A DNA stretch of 48,440 nt from an uncultured Dehalococcoidia bacterium (GTDB taxonomy: Bacteria > Chloroflexota > Dehalococcoidia > Lucifugimonadales > Lucifugimonadaceae). The notes beneath the pieces were generated by a model. The model was not told where the DNA came from and ran no database searches. It saw nothing but the letters and a program-made list of their open reading frames with translations. Both the position numbers and the translations under genes were made by a program. Below, one piece after another: positions 35,526-44,366 of the stretch. The first letter of the stretch is position 1. Each line of letters opens with the position of its first letter. Location: assembly GCA_913048295.1 (NCBI GenBank), contig CAJWWK010000012.1, positions 1 to 48,440 on the forward strand, in the 5' to 3' direction.

Positions 35526-36923
35526 ATGGCCTCGCAGGAAATGCGACTCGAACGTGATTCGATGGGAGAGTTGGAAGTTCCGGCGAACGCCTATTACGGT
35601 GCCAACTCCCGGCGCGCCGAACTCAACTTTCCGATCAGCAAGCTGCGTTTCGGAAGGTCTTTTGTGAAGGCCATTGCCCAGATCAAGCAGTCGGCAGCGG
35701 TCGTAAACCTGGAACTGGGAGCGCTTGACGAGGAGATCGCCAGCGCCATCATCGTCTCTGCCCAGCGGGTTATAGATGGCGAGTTCGATGAAGAGTTCAT
35801 CGTCGATATTTTCCAGACCGGCTCTGGCACATCGACCAACATGAACGCCAACGAGGTAATCTCCAACGTTGCAATCGAAGCCCTCGGTGGCGAACTTGGC
35901 TCCCGAACCCCCGTTCACCCCAACGACCACGTGAACAAAGGCCAGTCGTCCAACGACGTGATCCCGACCTCGATTCACCTTGCCGCGGCGGGAGCGATTC
36001 AGGACAATCTGCTCCCTGCCCTGAAAGAACTCGAAGATTCGCTGCGCGCAAAGTCGGAAGAATTCTGGGGTGTCGTAAAGACCGGGCGGACGCACCTGCA
36101 GGACGCTACTCCTATTCGGCTCGGCCAGGAATTTCTCGGTTACACAGGGCAACTTGAATTAGCCGGTGCCCGTGCGCGGACCGCGCTTGCCGAACTTTCC
36201 GTGCTTGCGCTCGGTGGCACGGCGGTTGGAACGGGGATCGGCATGCACCCTGAGTTCAGCAGCCGGGTCATCGTGCGGCTAAGGGAGCTGACCGGGCTCG
36301 ATCTCTCGGAAACCACCAACCACTTCCAGGCCCAGAGCACGCTCGACGCCGTCGTGGCCGCCTCTGGCCAGCTCAAGTCGATCGCGGTCGGTCTGCTGAA
36401 AATCGCCAACGATCTCCGCTGGCTCGGATCGGGTCCACGTGCCGGAATAGGTGAAATCACACTTCCAGAAGTCCAGCCCGGCTCGTCGATCATGCCGGGC
36501 AAGGTCAACCCGGTCATCGCGGAATCGGTGGCGATGGTCTCCGCCCAGGTGATCGGGAACGACACCACGATTGCAATCGCGGGCCAATCCGGCAACTTCG
36601 AACTGAACGTGATGATGCCAGTTGCAGCACACAACCTGCTCGAGTCGATCGACCTGCTGTCGACCTCGGCGGTGAATTTTGCACATCAGTGCGTGAATGG
36701 GCTGGAGGCGACCGGCAAGGGGCCAGAAATGGTCATGCAGGGGCTGGCGATCGGCACGGTACTTGCCCCGATTATCGGTTATGACGCCGCGGCCGGGATT
36801 GCCCACGAAGCTTCAGTGAGCGGCGAAAACATCAGGGAAGTCGCCCTGCGCATGACCGATCTCACCGAGGAACAACTCGACGAAATCCTTGAACCTCTCT
36901 CGATGACCGAGCCGAAGGCGTAG
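35526..36923 (+). CDS. fumC: Fumarate hydratase class II
   Basis: This 465-aa protein of the fumarase/aspartase superfamily interconverts fumarate and L-malate in the citric acid cycle. The signature GSSIMPGKVNPV is at about 318-329 and contains the catalytic serine region. Other conserved segments are SGTSTNMNANEV near 99-110 and KGQSSNDVIPTSIH near 138-151, as well as GRTHLQDATPIRLGQE. The length fits FumC (about 460-470 aa). AGGAGC lies before the ATG. Aspartase is a close relative, but the TSTNMNANEV and HLQDATP segments fit fumarase. It is metal-independent and cytoplasmic. Confidence 0.95.
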   Translation: MASQEMRLERDSMGELEVPANAYYGANSRRAELNFPISKLRFGRSFVKAIAQIKQSAAVVNLELGALDEEIASAIIVSAQRVIDGEFDEEFIVDIFQTGSGTSTNMNANEVISNVAIEALGGELGSRTPVHPNDHVNKGQSSNDVIPTSIHLAAAGAIQDNLLPALKELEDSLRAKSEEFWGVVKTGRTHLQDATPIRLGQEFLGYTGQLELAGARARTALAELSVLALGGTAVGTGIGMHPEFSSRVIVRLRELTGLDLSETTNHFQAQSTLDAVVAASGQLKSIAVGLLKIANDLRWLGSGPRAGIGEITLPEVQPGSSIMPGKVNPVIAESVAMVSAQVIGNDTTIAIAGQSGNFELNVMMPVAAHNLLESIDLLSTSAVNFAHQCVNGLEATGKGPEMVMQGLAIGTVLAPIIGYDAAAGIAHEASVSGENIREVALRMTDLTEEQLDEILEPLSMTEPKA

Positions 36924-37067
36924 TCCGCCATAAATCCGCCGCTCCCCCGGGAATTAAGATGAACCGTCCGGTCAATAGATAAAAACGCGCCACCGGTGCA
37001 TACTGTCGCCGGTCTCGTCTAATTTATCTCGAATAACCGGTTCGAATTTCCCGCGGAGAATCCACGC

Positions 37068-37526
37068 ATGGGCGCAGAAGACAACGTAAAAAAACTCGGA
37101 CTCGACCTTTCGCACGCAGCCGCCCCCGTCGCCAATTACGTCCCGGCGGTCACGACTGGAAAGCTGGTCTTTCTATCGGGCAACGGCCCGACACAGGCCG
37201 ACGGCTCGATGATGCGTGGAAAGGTGGGGTCAAACCTCGACATCGAACAGGCCTACGAAGCGGCACGGCTTGTCGGAATCCAACTGCTTGCCGCACTGCG
37301 TGAACACGTCGGCAGTCTCGATAACGTAAGCCGGGTGGTCAAGCTCCTGGGCATGGTGAACGCCGTGCCCGATTTTGAAGACCACCCGAAGGTCATCAAC
37401 GGCTGTTCCGACTTACTGATCGAGGTATTCGGCGAAAACGGCAAGCACGCCCGCTCGGCAGTCGGAATGGGCAGTCTGCCGGGCCAGATCCCCGTCGAAA
37501 TCGAAATGATCGTCGAAATCAAGTAG
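37068..37526 (+). CDS. RidA/YjgF family protein
   Basis: This 152-aa protein resembles the longer YjgF/RidA members. Segments include KLVFLSGNGPTQADGSMM, EQAYEAARLVGIQLLAALRE and KHARSAVGMGSLPGQIPVEI, the last with the conserved arginine before the end. RidA proteins hydrolyse reactive enamine/imine intermediates made by PLP enzymes, which fits a window with several aminotransferases. Some paralogs lack activity, so the role is inferred. GGAG is upstream of the ATG. The VOC gene follows 53 bp later on the same strand. Confidence 0.85.
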   Translation: MGAEDNVKKLGLDLSHAAAPVANYVPAVTTGKLVFLSGNGPTQADGSMMRGKVGSNLDIEQAYEAARLVGIQLLAALREHVGSLDNVSRVVKLLGMVNAVPDFEDHPKVINGCSDLLIEVFGENGKHARSAVGMGSLPGQIPVEIEMIVEIK

Positions 37527-37579
37527 CGAAACACGCGAAACGACCAGAATCCAGGCAGAAGCCGAGGAACCGCCCAACA

Positions 37580-38470
37580 ATGCCCGGCAGCATTCGAATC
37601 AAGACCATCAACCACGTAGGCATCCCGATATGGGACCGGCGTGTCGCCCTGCCCTTCTACCGCGACATCCTGGGCCTGCAGGTGATCCCGTCGATGGTCG
37701 ATTCGCCCAACATAGTCTGGGCAAGGACCCTCGATGGGACGATGGTGCACTTGATTGAACCCGCCGATGGCGAGAATCTCGGCAGGCCTCATGTGGCGTT
37801 CGAAGTCGAGGACTTTGACTCCACTGTAGAGAGCGTCCAAAACTCGGGTTACCCGGACATCACCGAGGCTGGCGAGAGGCACGATGGTCAGCGCCACATA
37901 TTCGCAACTGACAACGACGGCAATCGGCTGGAATTCGCAACGGCCGGCGGACACCGCCCTTCATCCCGCGTTGCAGATGCGCTTGGCTACACGAGTGAAA
38001 CGGGCGAGAACGTCGTGGTCGATTCGCCCTCGACCATCAAGATCATCACTATCAACCACGTCGGCCTGCCGGTCAACGACCGCGCCGAGTGCATGCTGAT
38101 GTACCGGGATCTGCTGAACCTCGGGGTCATCCCCCACCAGGTCGATGGCAACAGCCTTGCCTGGACCGAGATGGCCGACGGCTCGATGATCCACGTAATC
38201 GATCCGCCAAAATCAATCGGCCCGCGCGGCGATTCCCGCCAGCATGTGGCGTTTGAGGTAGCAAACATCGAGGCCACGGCCGAAGCGCTGGACGAGGCCG
38301 GAGTTGAAATCGTCGGGGAGCCTGGCACACGCCACGATGGCCAGCAGTTCCTCTTTATCTACGACCCGGACGGCAATCGAATTGAGATTGCCACGCGCGG
38401 GGATCACTCGGAAACAACGCGAACGGCCGATGAAAACGGCTACACGAGCGAAAACGGCGTGTTGCTCTAG
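37580..38470 (+). CDS. Two-domain VOC (glyoxalase/bleomycin-resistance) superfamily protein
   Basis: This 296-aa protein is built from two VOC domains. The first (about 6-135) starts NHVGIPIWDRRVALPFYRDI and the second (about 152-285) starts NHVGLPVNDRAECMLMYRDL. Both have the paired His (NHVG and HVAFEV) and a late acidic residue (DGNRLEF and DGNRIEI) that form the usual metal site. VOC enzymes carry out isomerisation, epimerisation, ring cleavage or glyoxalase reactions. The fused tandem arrangement means that one chain can form a complete site pair. The substrate is unknown. It follows the RidA gene and may be co-transcribed. Confidence 0.85.
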   Translation: MPGSIRIKTINHVGIPIWDRRVALPFYRDILGLQVIPSMVDSPNIVWARTLDGTMVHLIEPADGENLGRPHVAFEVEDFDSTVESVQNSGYPDITEAGERHDGQRHIFATDNDGNRLEFATAGGHRPSSRVADALGYTSETGENVVVDSPSTIKIITINHVGLPVNDRAECMLMYRDLLNLGVIPHQVDGNSLAWTEMADGSMIHVIDPPKSIGPRGDSRQHVAFEVANIEATAEALDEAGVEIVGEPGTRHDGQQFLFIYDPDGNRIEIATRGDHSETTRTADENGYTSENGVLL

Positions 38471-38499
38471 CGGCGGACCGGATCACCGAGGTATCTGGC

Positions 38500-38949
38500 T
38501 CAATCCTGGCGGGACGACCGCTCAACGCTGGCAAAATAATCGTCAAGGAAACCCGCTGAGGCGGCCTCTATCTTCGAATCGGAAATCTTTTTTAGCAGCC
38601 CTGAGGTTTGCACCGTGCCTGTCAATCTAACCCGCGTTGACCCGGTCAGGGCGGCATCAGGAACTACCGTCATCGCCGCGGTTCCTGTAATTCCCGCGCC
38701 CATCGCCTTTCCTTCAAAATCGAACTCAAACGAGTCGTTAAAGCTCACATTCGACAGCCGGATATCGACGTTCACTGTCGGCCGGAGGAAACCCATTGGA
38801 ATCTTCATCGAAACTCGAAGTTTTTCAGAGCCAGCGGCCGTTACGCGGGTGCCGCCGGGCAGGTGCTGCTCCATAGCCGCAGGTTCGGTCAGCGCCGCCC
38901 ACAGTGCTTCCACCGGTGCATCGACCAGACGGTCGTACTCAAATTTCAA
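38500..38949 (-). CDS. CoxG-like SRPBCC (START-like) family protein
   Basis: This 149-aa protein has the SRPBCC helix-grip fold with a hydrophobic cavity. It begins MKFEYDRLVDAPVEALWAAL and ends with LDDYFASVE, typical of CoxG/carbon monoxide dehydrogenase subunit G-like proteins. No CO dehydrogenase genes are in the window, so the CoxG name reflects fold similarity only. It starts with TTG, with AAAGG upstream. It may bind a lipid or quinone-like ligand. It is convergent with the VOC gene and divergent from the MFS gene at 39069. Confidence 0.75.
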   Translation of the reverse strand: MKFEYDRLVDAPVEALWAALTEPAAMEQHLPGGTRVTAAGSEKLRVSMKIPMGFLRPTVNVDIRLSNVSFNDSFEFDFEGKAMGAGITGTAAMTVVPDAALTGSTRVRLTGTVQTSGLLKKISDSKIEAASAGFLDDYFASVERSSRQD

Positions 38950-39068
38950 TCAGGCCGCCTTTCATTCGCGCTGACTTCACCGCAGTTTGACGATATCTGC
39001 GGAACTCCCATATTTCAATTCTTTTCGCCTCTTCGAATCTCCCATACCGGGGATAGCATTGCTGGCAT

Positions 39069-40352
39069 ATGCCGACGCCAGCGACCTCAGGGGCCCCAGA
39101 GCCCCCAGCACTTAGCGAGGGCCGCCATTCAGTGCGATCGACCATACGTTCGCTCGTATGGACCGTTTACATACCCTCTTTCTTGATCGCGGCAGGCCAG
39201 GGCTTGCTGATCCCGGTCTTGCCCGGTTTTGCAAAAGAGGAACTCGCAGCAACCTTCGCAATCGTCGGCCTCGTGCTTGCAGCACGCTATCTCGGGACGA
39301 TGGTATTCGATGTGCCGGCAGGCATTCTCGTTACCCGCTTCGGACTGAGGGCTACCATGCTGACCGGCGTGACCCTGTTCGGTATCGCGGCCGTCTGGTC
39401 GGGGCTGTCCACAAATCTCACGTCCTTGCTGGCATCGCGCATCCTGGCGGGTGTCAGTTTTGCGCTATGGAGCATCTCCCGCCACTCGTATATCGCAATG
39501 GTGGTACCCAGCGACGTCAGGGGCCGTGCACTGTCCCTCTTCGGCGGTTTGTCAAGGCTTGCGACTGTCCTCGGCCCGCTCGCCGGCGGATACCTGGCCG
39601 AATTCGTTGGAATCAGGGTCCCCTTTTATGTGCAGGCAGGAATTGCGGTGTTGACGCTGGCCCTGGTCCTCATGACAACCCGGAACATTATCGAGACCCG
39701 GCGCGAAGGCGCCCACCCCAATGTCTTCAGGGAACTGGGCGGCGTGGTGACCAGTCACCGCAGGGACTTTGCCACAGCTGGAGTGGCTGCGATCATGCTC
39801 CAGTTTGTGCGGGCGGGGCGAGAATTCCTCATCCCGGTGTGGGGAGGCGAAATCGGGCTTGGCAAGGACCAAATCGGCACAATAGCGTCGGCGTCCTTTG
39901 CCATCGACTCGATGCTCTTCCCGTTCGTTGGCATCGCAATGGACCGCTGGGGCCGCAGGTCGACAGGTATTCCTGCGTTCTTCATCCTTGCGCTTGCGAT
40001 GGTGATGATACCGATGACCGGCAGCTTCAGTTCGTTGCTCGCCGTTGGACTTGTGGCCGGGTTCGGCAACGGTCTATCAAGCGGATTCGTTCTCATAATG
40101 GGCGTCGATAAGGCCCCGAAAAACAATCCCGGCCCGTTCCTCGGCGTCTGGCGGCTCATCTCCGATACCGGTGGATCCATCGGACCGGTTGCGATCGGCG
40201 GAATCGCTCAGGCGGTGAGTCTCGGAATCGCTGCAACTGCAACCGCAGGGGTCGGTCTGGTCGGCGCCCTGCTGCTCATATTTGTGGTCAGAGAAACCCT
40301 GGTCCGCACGCCGGGCCGTCAGATCGGGGGCGCCAGGCAAAAAGCGGACTAG
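39069..40352 (+). CDS. MFS transporter
   Basis: This 427-aa major facilitator superfamily protein has twelve transmembrane segments with a central loop near 208-240. The loop after helix 2 contains DVPAGILVTRFGLRATML, matching the family A motif. The first 25 residues are Pro/Ser/Ala-rich and may be an over-extension, as a GTG start at codon 22 is also possible. Substrate specificity cannot be read. It is not close in sequence to the OFA-like transporter at 29497. Its stop is 31 bp from that of the convergent D-glutamate cyclase-like gene. Confidence 0.88.
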   Translation: MPTPATSGAPEPPALSEGRHSVRSTIRSLVWTVYIPSFLIAAGQGLLIPVLPGFAKEELAATFAIVGLVLAARYLGTMVFDVPAGILVTRFGLRATMLTGVTLFGIAAVWSGLSTNLTSLLASRILAGVSFALWSISRHSYIAMVVPSDVRGRALSLFGGLSRLATVLGPLAGGYLAEFVGIRVPFYVQAGIAVLTLALVLMTTRNIIETRREGAHPNVFRELGGVVTSHRRDFATAGVAAIMLQFVRAGREFLIPVWGGEIGLGKDQIGTIASASFAIDSMLFPFVGIAMDRWGRRSTGIPAFFILALAMVMIPMTGSFSSLLAVGLVAGFGNGLSSGFVLIMGVDKAPKNNPGPFLGVWRLISDTGGSIGPVAIGGIAQAVSLGIAATATAGVGLVGALLLIFVVRETLVRTPGRQIGGARQKAD

Positions 40353-40383
40353 CACGATGGAACTTGCGGCAGAAAAACCCCCG

Positions 40384-41244
40384 CTATAAGCCCTCTTTGG
40401 TTAGCAGAGTATGCAGGTCACGAAGGCACATGGCGTCGTCTTCGGGCGGACGTCCATCGACCCAGTCCTTCGACTCGCCAGACATCCCCTCAACCGCGCC
40501 GACCGCGACGATGTCCCTGACCCACTTATCGCCCTGCTCGACTGACGGCAGCAGGTTTTTATCTGACTTGACCGATAGCGCCGCCACAAGGCCGTAGCCA
40601 CCCCAGTTCGACACGCTGGCGATTATCAGCTCGGTCGTCGTGGTCGTGCAGGGATCGTCAGGCAGATTTTCGATATCGGGAATGACATGGCGCATGTTGC
40701 CCATTCCGATCTCGTTGCCGCCATCACCGATGCCGACCGAATACGGGTGCTGTTCGAACATGTGGTCGATCTTGGCGTTGTGCTCCGAAAAGTCGAGGCC
40801 CTTCCAGTTGCGGTACGTGCCGTCGCCGACCAACCCTGCCCGCTCGATAGAGATAAGGGCCGAGGGTGCGTGCTCTGCGAGTAGGTCGTGTGCGAACTTC
40901 AGTGATTCGTTGTGGGTTGTGATCGGAAACTCGATCACCTCGTCGTCGCCAGCGATCGCCCGCATCGAGGTCATACACGGCGCGTCCGTAACGTATGCAA
41001 CGGTGTTGCCGAGGGCTTTCAGGGCCTCGCCAATCGCCACTGCCCCGGGTGGGCCGTCTGTTTCGGGCTCGCTGGCCCGCAGGATGTAAAAGCCGGTAAC
41101 GATGAGGATCTTGCCGGGGTGATCAAGCAGTAGTTGCGCAGAGGAATCGAGCCAGCCGTCCTTCATGTGCGCCCGCAGCGCCTTCATGCCCCGGATGTCG
41201 TCCTGCAGGATGATGTCTTCGATTGCAGTAAAAGAGGTTGTCAC
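40384..41244 (-). CDS. D-glutamate cyclase-like protein (DUF4392, C-terminal-domain type)
   Basis: This 286-aa protein matches the catalytic C-terminal part of the DGLUCY family, which turns D-glutamate into 5-oxo-D-proline. Motifs are IVTGFYI at 48-54, ETDGPPGA at 61-68, SIERAG at about 132-137 and GIGDGGNEIGMGN at about 171-183. It is 28 bp after the DUF1445 gene, which corresponds to the N-terminal domain of the same eukaryotic protein. The start is a GTG. No signal peptide is seen. Interpretation as a D-glutamate cyclase rests on domain similarity, not on a shown reaction. Confidence 0.82.
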   Translation of the reverse strand: MTTSFTAIEDIILQDDIRGMKALRAHMKDGWLDSSAQLLLDHPGKILIVTGFYILRASEPETDGPPGAVAIGEALKALGNTVAYVTDAPCMTSMRAIAGDDEVIEFPITTHNESLKFAHDLLAEHAPSALISIERAGLVGDGTYRNWKGLDFSEHNAKIDHMFEQHPYSVGIGDGGNEIGMGNMRHVIPDIENLPDDPCTTTTTELIIASVSNWGGYGLVAALSVKSDKNLLPSVEQGDKWVRDIVAVGAVEGMSGESKDWVDGRPPEDDAMCLRDLHTLLTKEGL

Positions 41245-41272
41245 AGGAGTATGGATCCGCCGGGGCGCATGC

Positions 41273-42073
41273 CTAAAGCACCGCCAGGTCTTCGTCGTTC
41301 AGGTCAGTGATGAACATGTGGCCGGGTGAGTGGGTAATCATAAGTTCGGGTTTCGACTCCATCGCGACCGTCTGCGGAGTCACCCCGCACGCCCAGAAGA
41401 CCGGCACATCGTCGGGACTGGCCGGTTCCCAAATCTCGCCGAGGTCAGGCGTTGAAATATCGGCAATCCCGATGGCCTCGGGATTGCCGATGTGGATCGG
41501 GGCTCCGTGGGTGTCGGGAAAACGCGAGGTGGCCTGGACAGCCCTGACGACCTTGTCTTGCGGAATCCACCTGTGCGACACGACCATCGGACCTGAGAAC
41601 GGGCCGGCTGGCGTGGTTTCGATATTCGTAATGAACATCGACACGTTGCGATCGGTGCCGTAATGCGGAAGGTCGATTCCGTTTGCAATCAGCGCATATT
41701 CGAACGAGTAGCTGCACCCGAGCAGGAAACTCACGAGGTCGTCGCGCCAGTGCGCCTCCAGGTTGTCTGGCTCATCGGCCAGTTCGCCATTTTTAAAGAC
41801 TCTGTAAAGCGACAGGTCGGTTCGAATGTCCGACCCGGGAGCCGTGAGCGCTGCCTCCACCTGCCCCGCGTCGATCACCTCGATTACAGGACACGGCTTC
41901 GGGTTGCGCTGGCAGAACAACAGGAACTCGAACGCCACGTCTCTGGGGAGGATGGCCAGGTTGGCCTGGACGAAATGGGGCGCAATACCCGATGTGGGTC
42001 TGTGAAGCCGCCCCTCGCGAATCAACTGTCGCGCCTCGGCACCGGTCTGTGGAACTGTCGTTTGTATAGCCAT
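41273..42073 (-). CDS. Putative hydro-lyase, DUF1445 / YcsI family (D-glutamate cyclase N-terminal-domain type)
   Basis: This 266-aa protein is a YcsI-type DUF1445 member. Recognisable segments are EFLLFCQRNPKPCPVIEV (about 49-66), SFLLGCSYSFEYALI (about 115-129), CGVTPQTVAM near 233 and HSPGHMFITDLND near 255. In many bacteria DUF1445 stands alone as a predicted hydro-lyase, while in animal DGLUCY it is fused to DUF4392. Here the two are adjacent and in the expected order, so they could form a functional unit. The start ATG is at 42073. A small upstream repeat is at 42131. Confidence 0.84.
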   Translation of the reverse strand: MAIQTTVPQTGAEARQLIREGRLHRPTSGIAPHFVQANLAILPRDVAFEFLLFCQRNPKPCPVIEVIDAGQVEAALTAPGSDIRTDLSLYRVFKNGELADEPDNLEAHWRDDLVSFLLGCSYSFEYALIANGIDLPHYGTDRNVSMFITNIETTPAGPFSGPMVVSHRWIPQDKVVRAVQATSRFPDTHGAPIHIGNPEAIGIADISTPDLGEIWEPASPDDVPVFWACGVTPQTVAMESKPELMITHSPGHMFITDLNDEDLAVL

Positions 42074-42130
42074 AGTTGAATCTTAGGATTCCCGGCAGGT
42101 CGGGTCAAACCCTCGACGGTATGTTCGTGC

Positions 42131-42160
42131 TGTCATTCTGAACTGGATTCAGGAACCTCC
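42131..42160. repeat. Short copy of the TGTCATTCTGAACT-type intergenic repeat
   Basis: The word TGTCATTCTGAACTGGATTC is followed by AGGAACCTCC. It resembles the copies at 34005-34028 and 34073-34103. No clear reverse-complement arm is seen nearby. It lies in the divergent gap between the DUF1445 gene and the second dehydratase gene. Confidence 0.5.
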
Positions 42161-42333
42161 CTTCAACGGGAACCAACCGTCCAAACCGGCGATCGCCGTG
42201 CCCCGTTCAGCCCAATTCTGTCTCGGACACCCCACGAGCTCGCCCGCAGGCGTACGATTCCCCCGATTCAGCATGCGCGCCGGATCGAGGCCCAGACCGG
42301 GTTCCAGAAAACAACGAAGCAAAACAGGCAAAT

Positions 42334-43488
42334 ATGAAAATCACCCGAGTCGATCAGTTCGCACCCCGCAACCGCACACGTCTGATCCGAATTACCACCG
42401 ACACCGGCATCGAGGGCTGGGCCGAGAGCACGCTCGAAGGCAAACCGCAATCGGTCCCTGCGGCCATCGACGAATTCGCCGGTTACCTGATCGGCAAAGA
42501 CCCGCTCCGGATCGAGCACCATTGGCAGGGCATGTACCGTTCCTCGTTCTTCCGTGGCGGTGCGCACAACATGTCGGCCATCGCCGCCATCGATGCCGCG
42601 CTCTGGGACATCGCGGGCAAGCACTACGGCGTCCCCAGTTACATGCTCATGGGCGGCAACGTCAGAGACCGGATCCGCGTTTACGCCCACTGGGGCATCA
42701 GCGACCTTTCAGACGAAGGACTGGAGAGAGCCCGCGAGCGACTCACGATGCTCCAGAAGATGGGCTACACCGCGTACAAGGCGGGTCCGGCCGGAACCTG
42801 GCGGGCGCACGAGCCGCCATCGCGCATCGACGAGTTCGTGAAGGCCGCCTACATGATGCGCGAGTGGGTCGGCGACGATGTTGAACTTTGCTTCGATTTC
42901 CACGGCAAGATGACCCCCGGTCTGGCCGTCGAGGTATGCAACGAGATCAAGGGCATGCGGCCGATGTTCGTTGAAGAACCGGTCCCGCAGGAAAACGCCG
43001 ATGCCCTGAAGCGCGTCCAGGAGCAGGTGCCCTTCCCGCTGGCAACCGGCGAGCGGCTTCTTTCTCGCTGGGAGTTCCGCCAGGTAATCGAAAAGCAGGC
43101 CGTTTCACTACTCCAGCCCGATGTCGCACACTGCGGCGGGCCTTCAGAACTGAAGCGAATCGCCAATTACGCCGAGGTCTACTACCAGCACATCATGCCC
43201 CACTGCGCCATCGGACCGCTGGCCCTCGCGGCCTGCATGCTGGTCGACGCCGTGGTTCCCAACTTCCTGGTGCAGGAACAGGTCGACGCCGGTCTGGGCG
43301 TGGGACTGCTCAAGAAGCCCTGGGAGGTCGTCGACGGTCACATTGCGCTCTGGGACACCCCCGGACTCGGTGTCGAGGTGGACGAGGTGGAAGCGACTAA
43401 GACTTACGACGGCGATGCCTACGGCTACCACCGGGAACTGGGGGGCGAGTACTACTACGAAAACGACGGCAGCGTAGCCGACTGGTAG
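42334..43488 (+). CDS. Galactonate dehydratase-like enolase superfamily enzyme
   Basis: This 384-aa enolase-superfamily protein fits the DgoD-like dehydratase group, which dehydrates galactonate to 2-keto-3-deoxygalactonate. The metal ligands are D188 (CFDFHG), E214 (FVEEPV) and E240 (TGERLL). The catalytic histidines are H190 and H290 in MPHCAIGPLALAA, and D263 (LQPDVAHCGG) forms the Asp-His pair. This PHC-type motif is close to that of DgoD. The identity of the sugar acid is inferred from motifs only. It is a more canonical relative of the enzyme at 32214. The start ATG has weak AGG-type support. Confidence 0.9.
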   Translation: MKITRVDQFAPRNRTRLIRITTDTGIEGWAESTLEGKPQSVPAAIDEFAGYLIGKDPLRIEHHWQGMYRSSFFRGGAHNMSAIAAIDAALWDIAGKHYGVPSYMLMGGNVRDRIRVYAHWGISDLSDEGLERARERLTMLQKMGYTAYKAGPAGTWRAHEPPSRIDEFVKAAYMMREWVGDDVELCFDFHGKMTPGLAVEVCNEIKGMRPMFVEEPVPQENADALKRVQEQVPFPLATGERLLSRWEFRQVIEKQAVSLLQPDVAHCGGPSELKRIANYAEVYYQHIMPHCAIGPLALAACMLVDAVVPNFLVQEQVDAGLGVGLLKKPWEVVDGHIALWDTPGLGVEVDEVEATKTYDGDAYGYHRELGGEYYYENDGSVADW

Positions 43489-43568
43489 GGGGCAGCAGGC
43501 TAAGGATCGGCTCAGTTGGGTTAACATGCAGCAATCTTCGCAGTTCGCCTGAAAAACGGAGGCCGTTC

Positions 43569-44027
43569 ATGTTCAATATCTCGGTATCTACGGATATCAA
43601 TTGTTCAGTAGATCAAATGTGGGCATTGCTTGACGACACAGAGAACTACCCTACTTGGATCGAAGTTACAGACAGGATGCTGGAGGTAGCTGAGGGGGGG
43701 TTGAAACAGGACGCCGAATACCGTGAGTACGGAGGTATTGCGCCGTTCAAAGGGGAGAGCACCTGGAAGGTCACCGAGTACGAGCCTCAATCCCGACAGT
43801 CCACATTGGTGACGATGGAGCGATGACTGTTGCCCTCGAAGTAATCATCGCTCCGAACGAAAACGGGATAAAACTTATCCAGAACCTGAACTTCAAAACC
43901 CCGCTGGTGGATATTCCCGATGACGCTGATCATGTGGCCCGCGCTCATGGGACGACGGGGGCGGGCGGCCATCGCCAAAACCCAGGCGAACGCCAGGGCG
44001 ATTCTGGAATCGCCAGCGCCTGAGTAG
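43569..44027 (+). pseudogene. SRPBCC-family gene with two compensating frameshifts
   Basis: The 459-bp span is an intact multiple of three, but the protein reads in frame 0 to about 43797, in another frame to about 43915, and again in frame 0 to the TAG at 44025-44027. Part 1 begins MFNISVSTDINCSVDQMWAL and has FKGESTWKVTEYEP. Part 2 gives HIGDDGAMTVALEVIIAP and LNFKTPL. Part 3 gives MTLIMWPALMGRRGRAAIAK and ANARAILESPAPE. Put together it is a polyketide-cyclase-like SRPBCC protein. The first shift equals loss of one base, the second gain of one. It could be a true pseudogene or two base errors. The ACGGAGG site before the ATG is intact. Confidence 0.72.
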
Positions 44028-44366
44028 GCCCGGAGAGTTCGAGACAGCGCCCCGCGAAACTACTCGACCAACGTCGCGGTTAGCCGAGATTAAAAGTATC
44101 AGCCGGGCGCGAGCGCACACCGTCGTCTCAGTCGGATCTGGCTATCAACGCCTTACAGGTGGCCAGTTCGGTTTCACACAGCATCACGAGGTTTTTGAAC
44201 ACCACATACACGCCGTACTTGTTCGTGAACCTTTCGGTCGGTAACCACGAGATTCCCGAGGTCGGGGCTTTCTTGTGTCGGTTTGCAGCGATATCTGCAT
44301 GCCATACTGCCCCGATGCAGACTGGTGCCATATCGGATCTGGAAGAGCAGAGCATGGGAGAAGTTC
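44028..44366. other. 339-bp gap between two pseudogenes; no recognisable gene
   Basis: Frames of 60-75 codons exist on both strands here (for example a minus-strand one at 44128-44355), but their composition is poor and neither resembles a known family. The region lies between an SRPBCC pseudogene and a DUF1330 pseudogene, so it may be remnant DNA of a lost gene. No repeat or terminator was seen. Confidence 0.4.

Noticed and set aside
37039-37056. A CCGGTTCGAATTTCCCG-type word that looks like a tRNA T-loop, with a similar word near 7358
   Set aside because: There is no acceptor stem, anticodon arm or D-arm around either site, so no tRNA is called.
38500-38949. CoxG as evidence for CO oxidation
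   Set aside because: No coxL, coxM or coxS genes are in the window, and the SRPBCC fold is widespread, so the pathway is not claimed.
44128-44355. Minus- and plus-strand frames of about 75 codons between the pseudogenes
   Set aside because: They overlap each other on opposite strands, lack ribosome binding sites and resemble no family I know.
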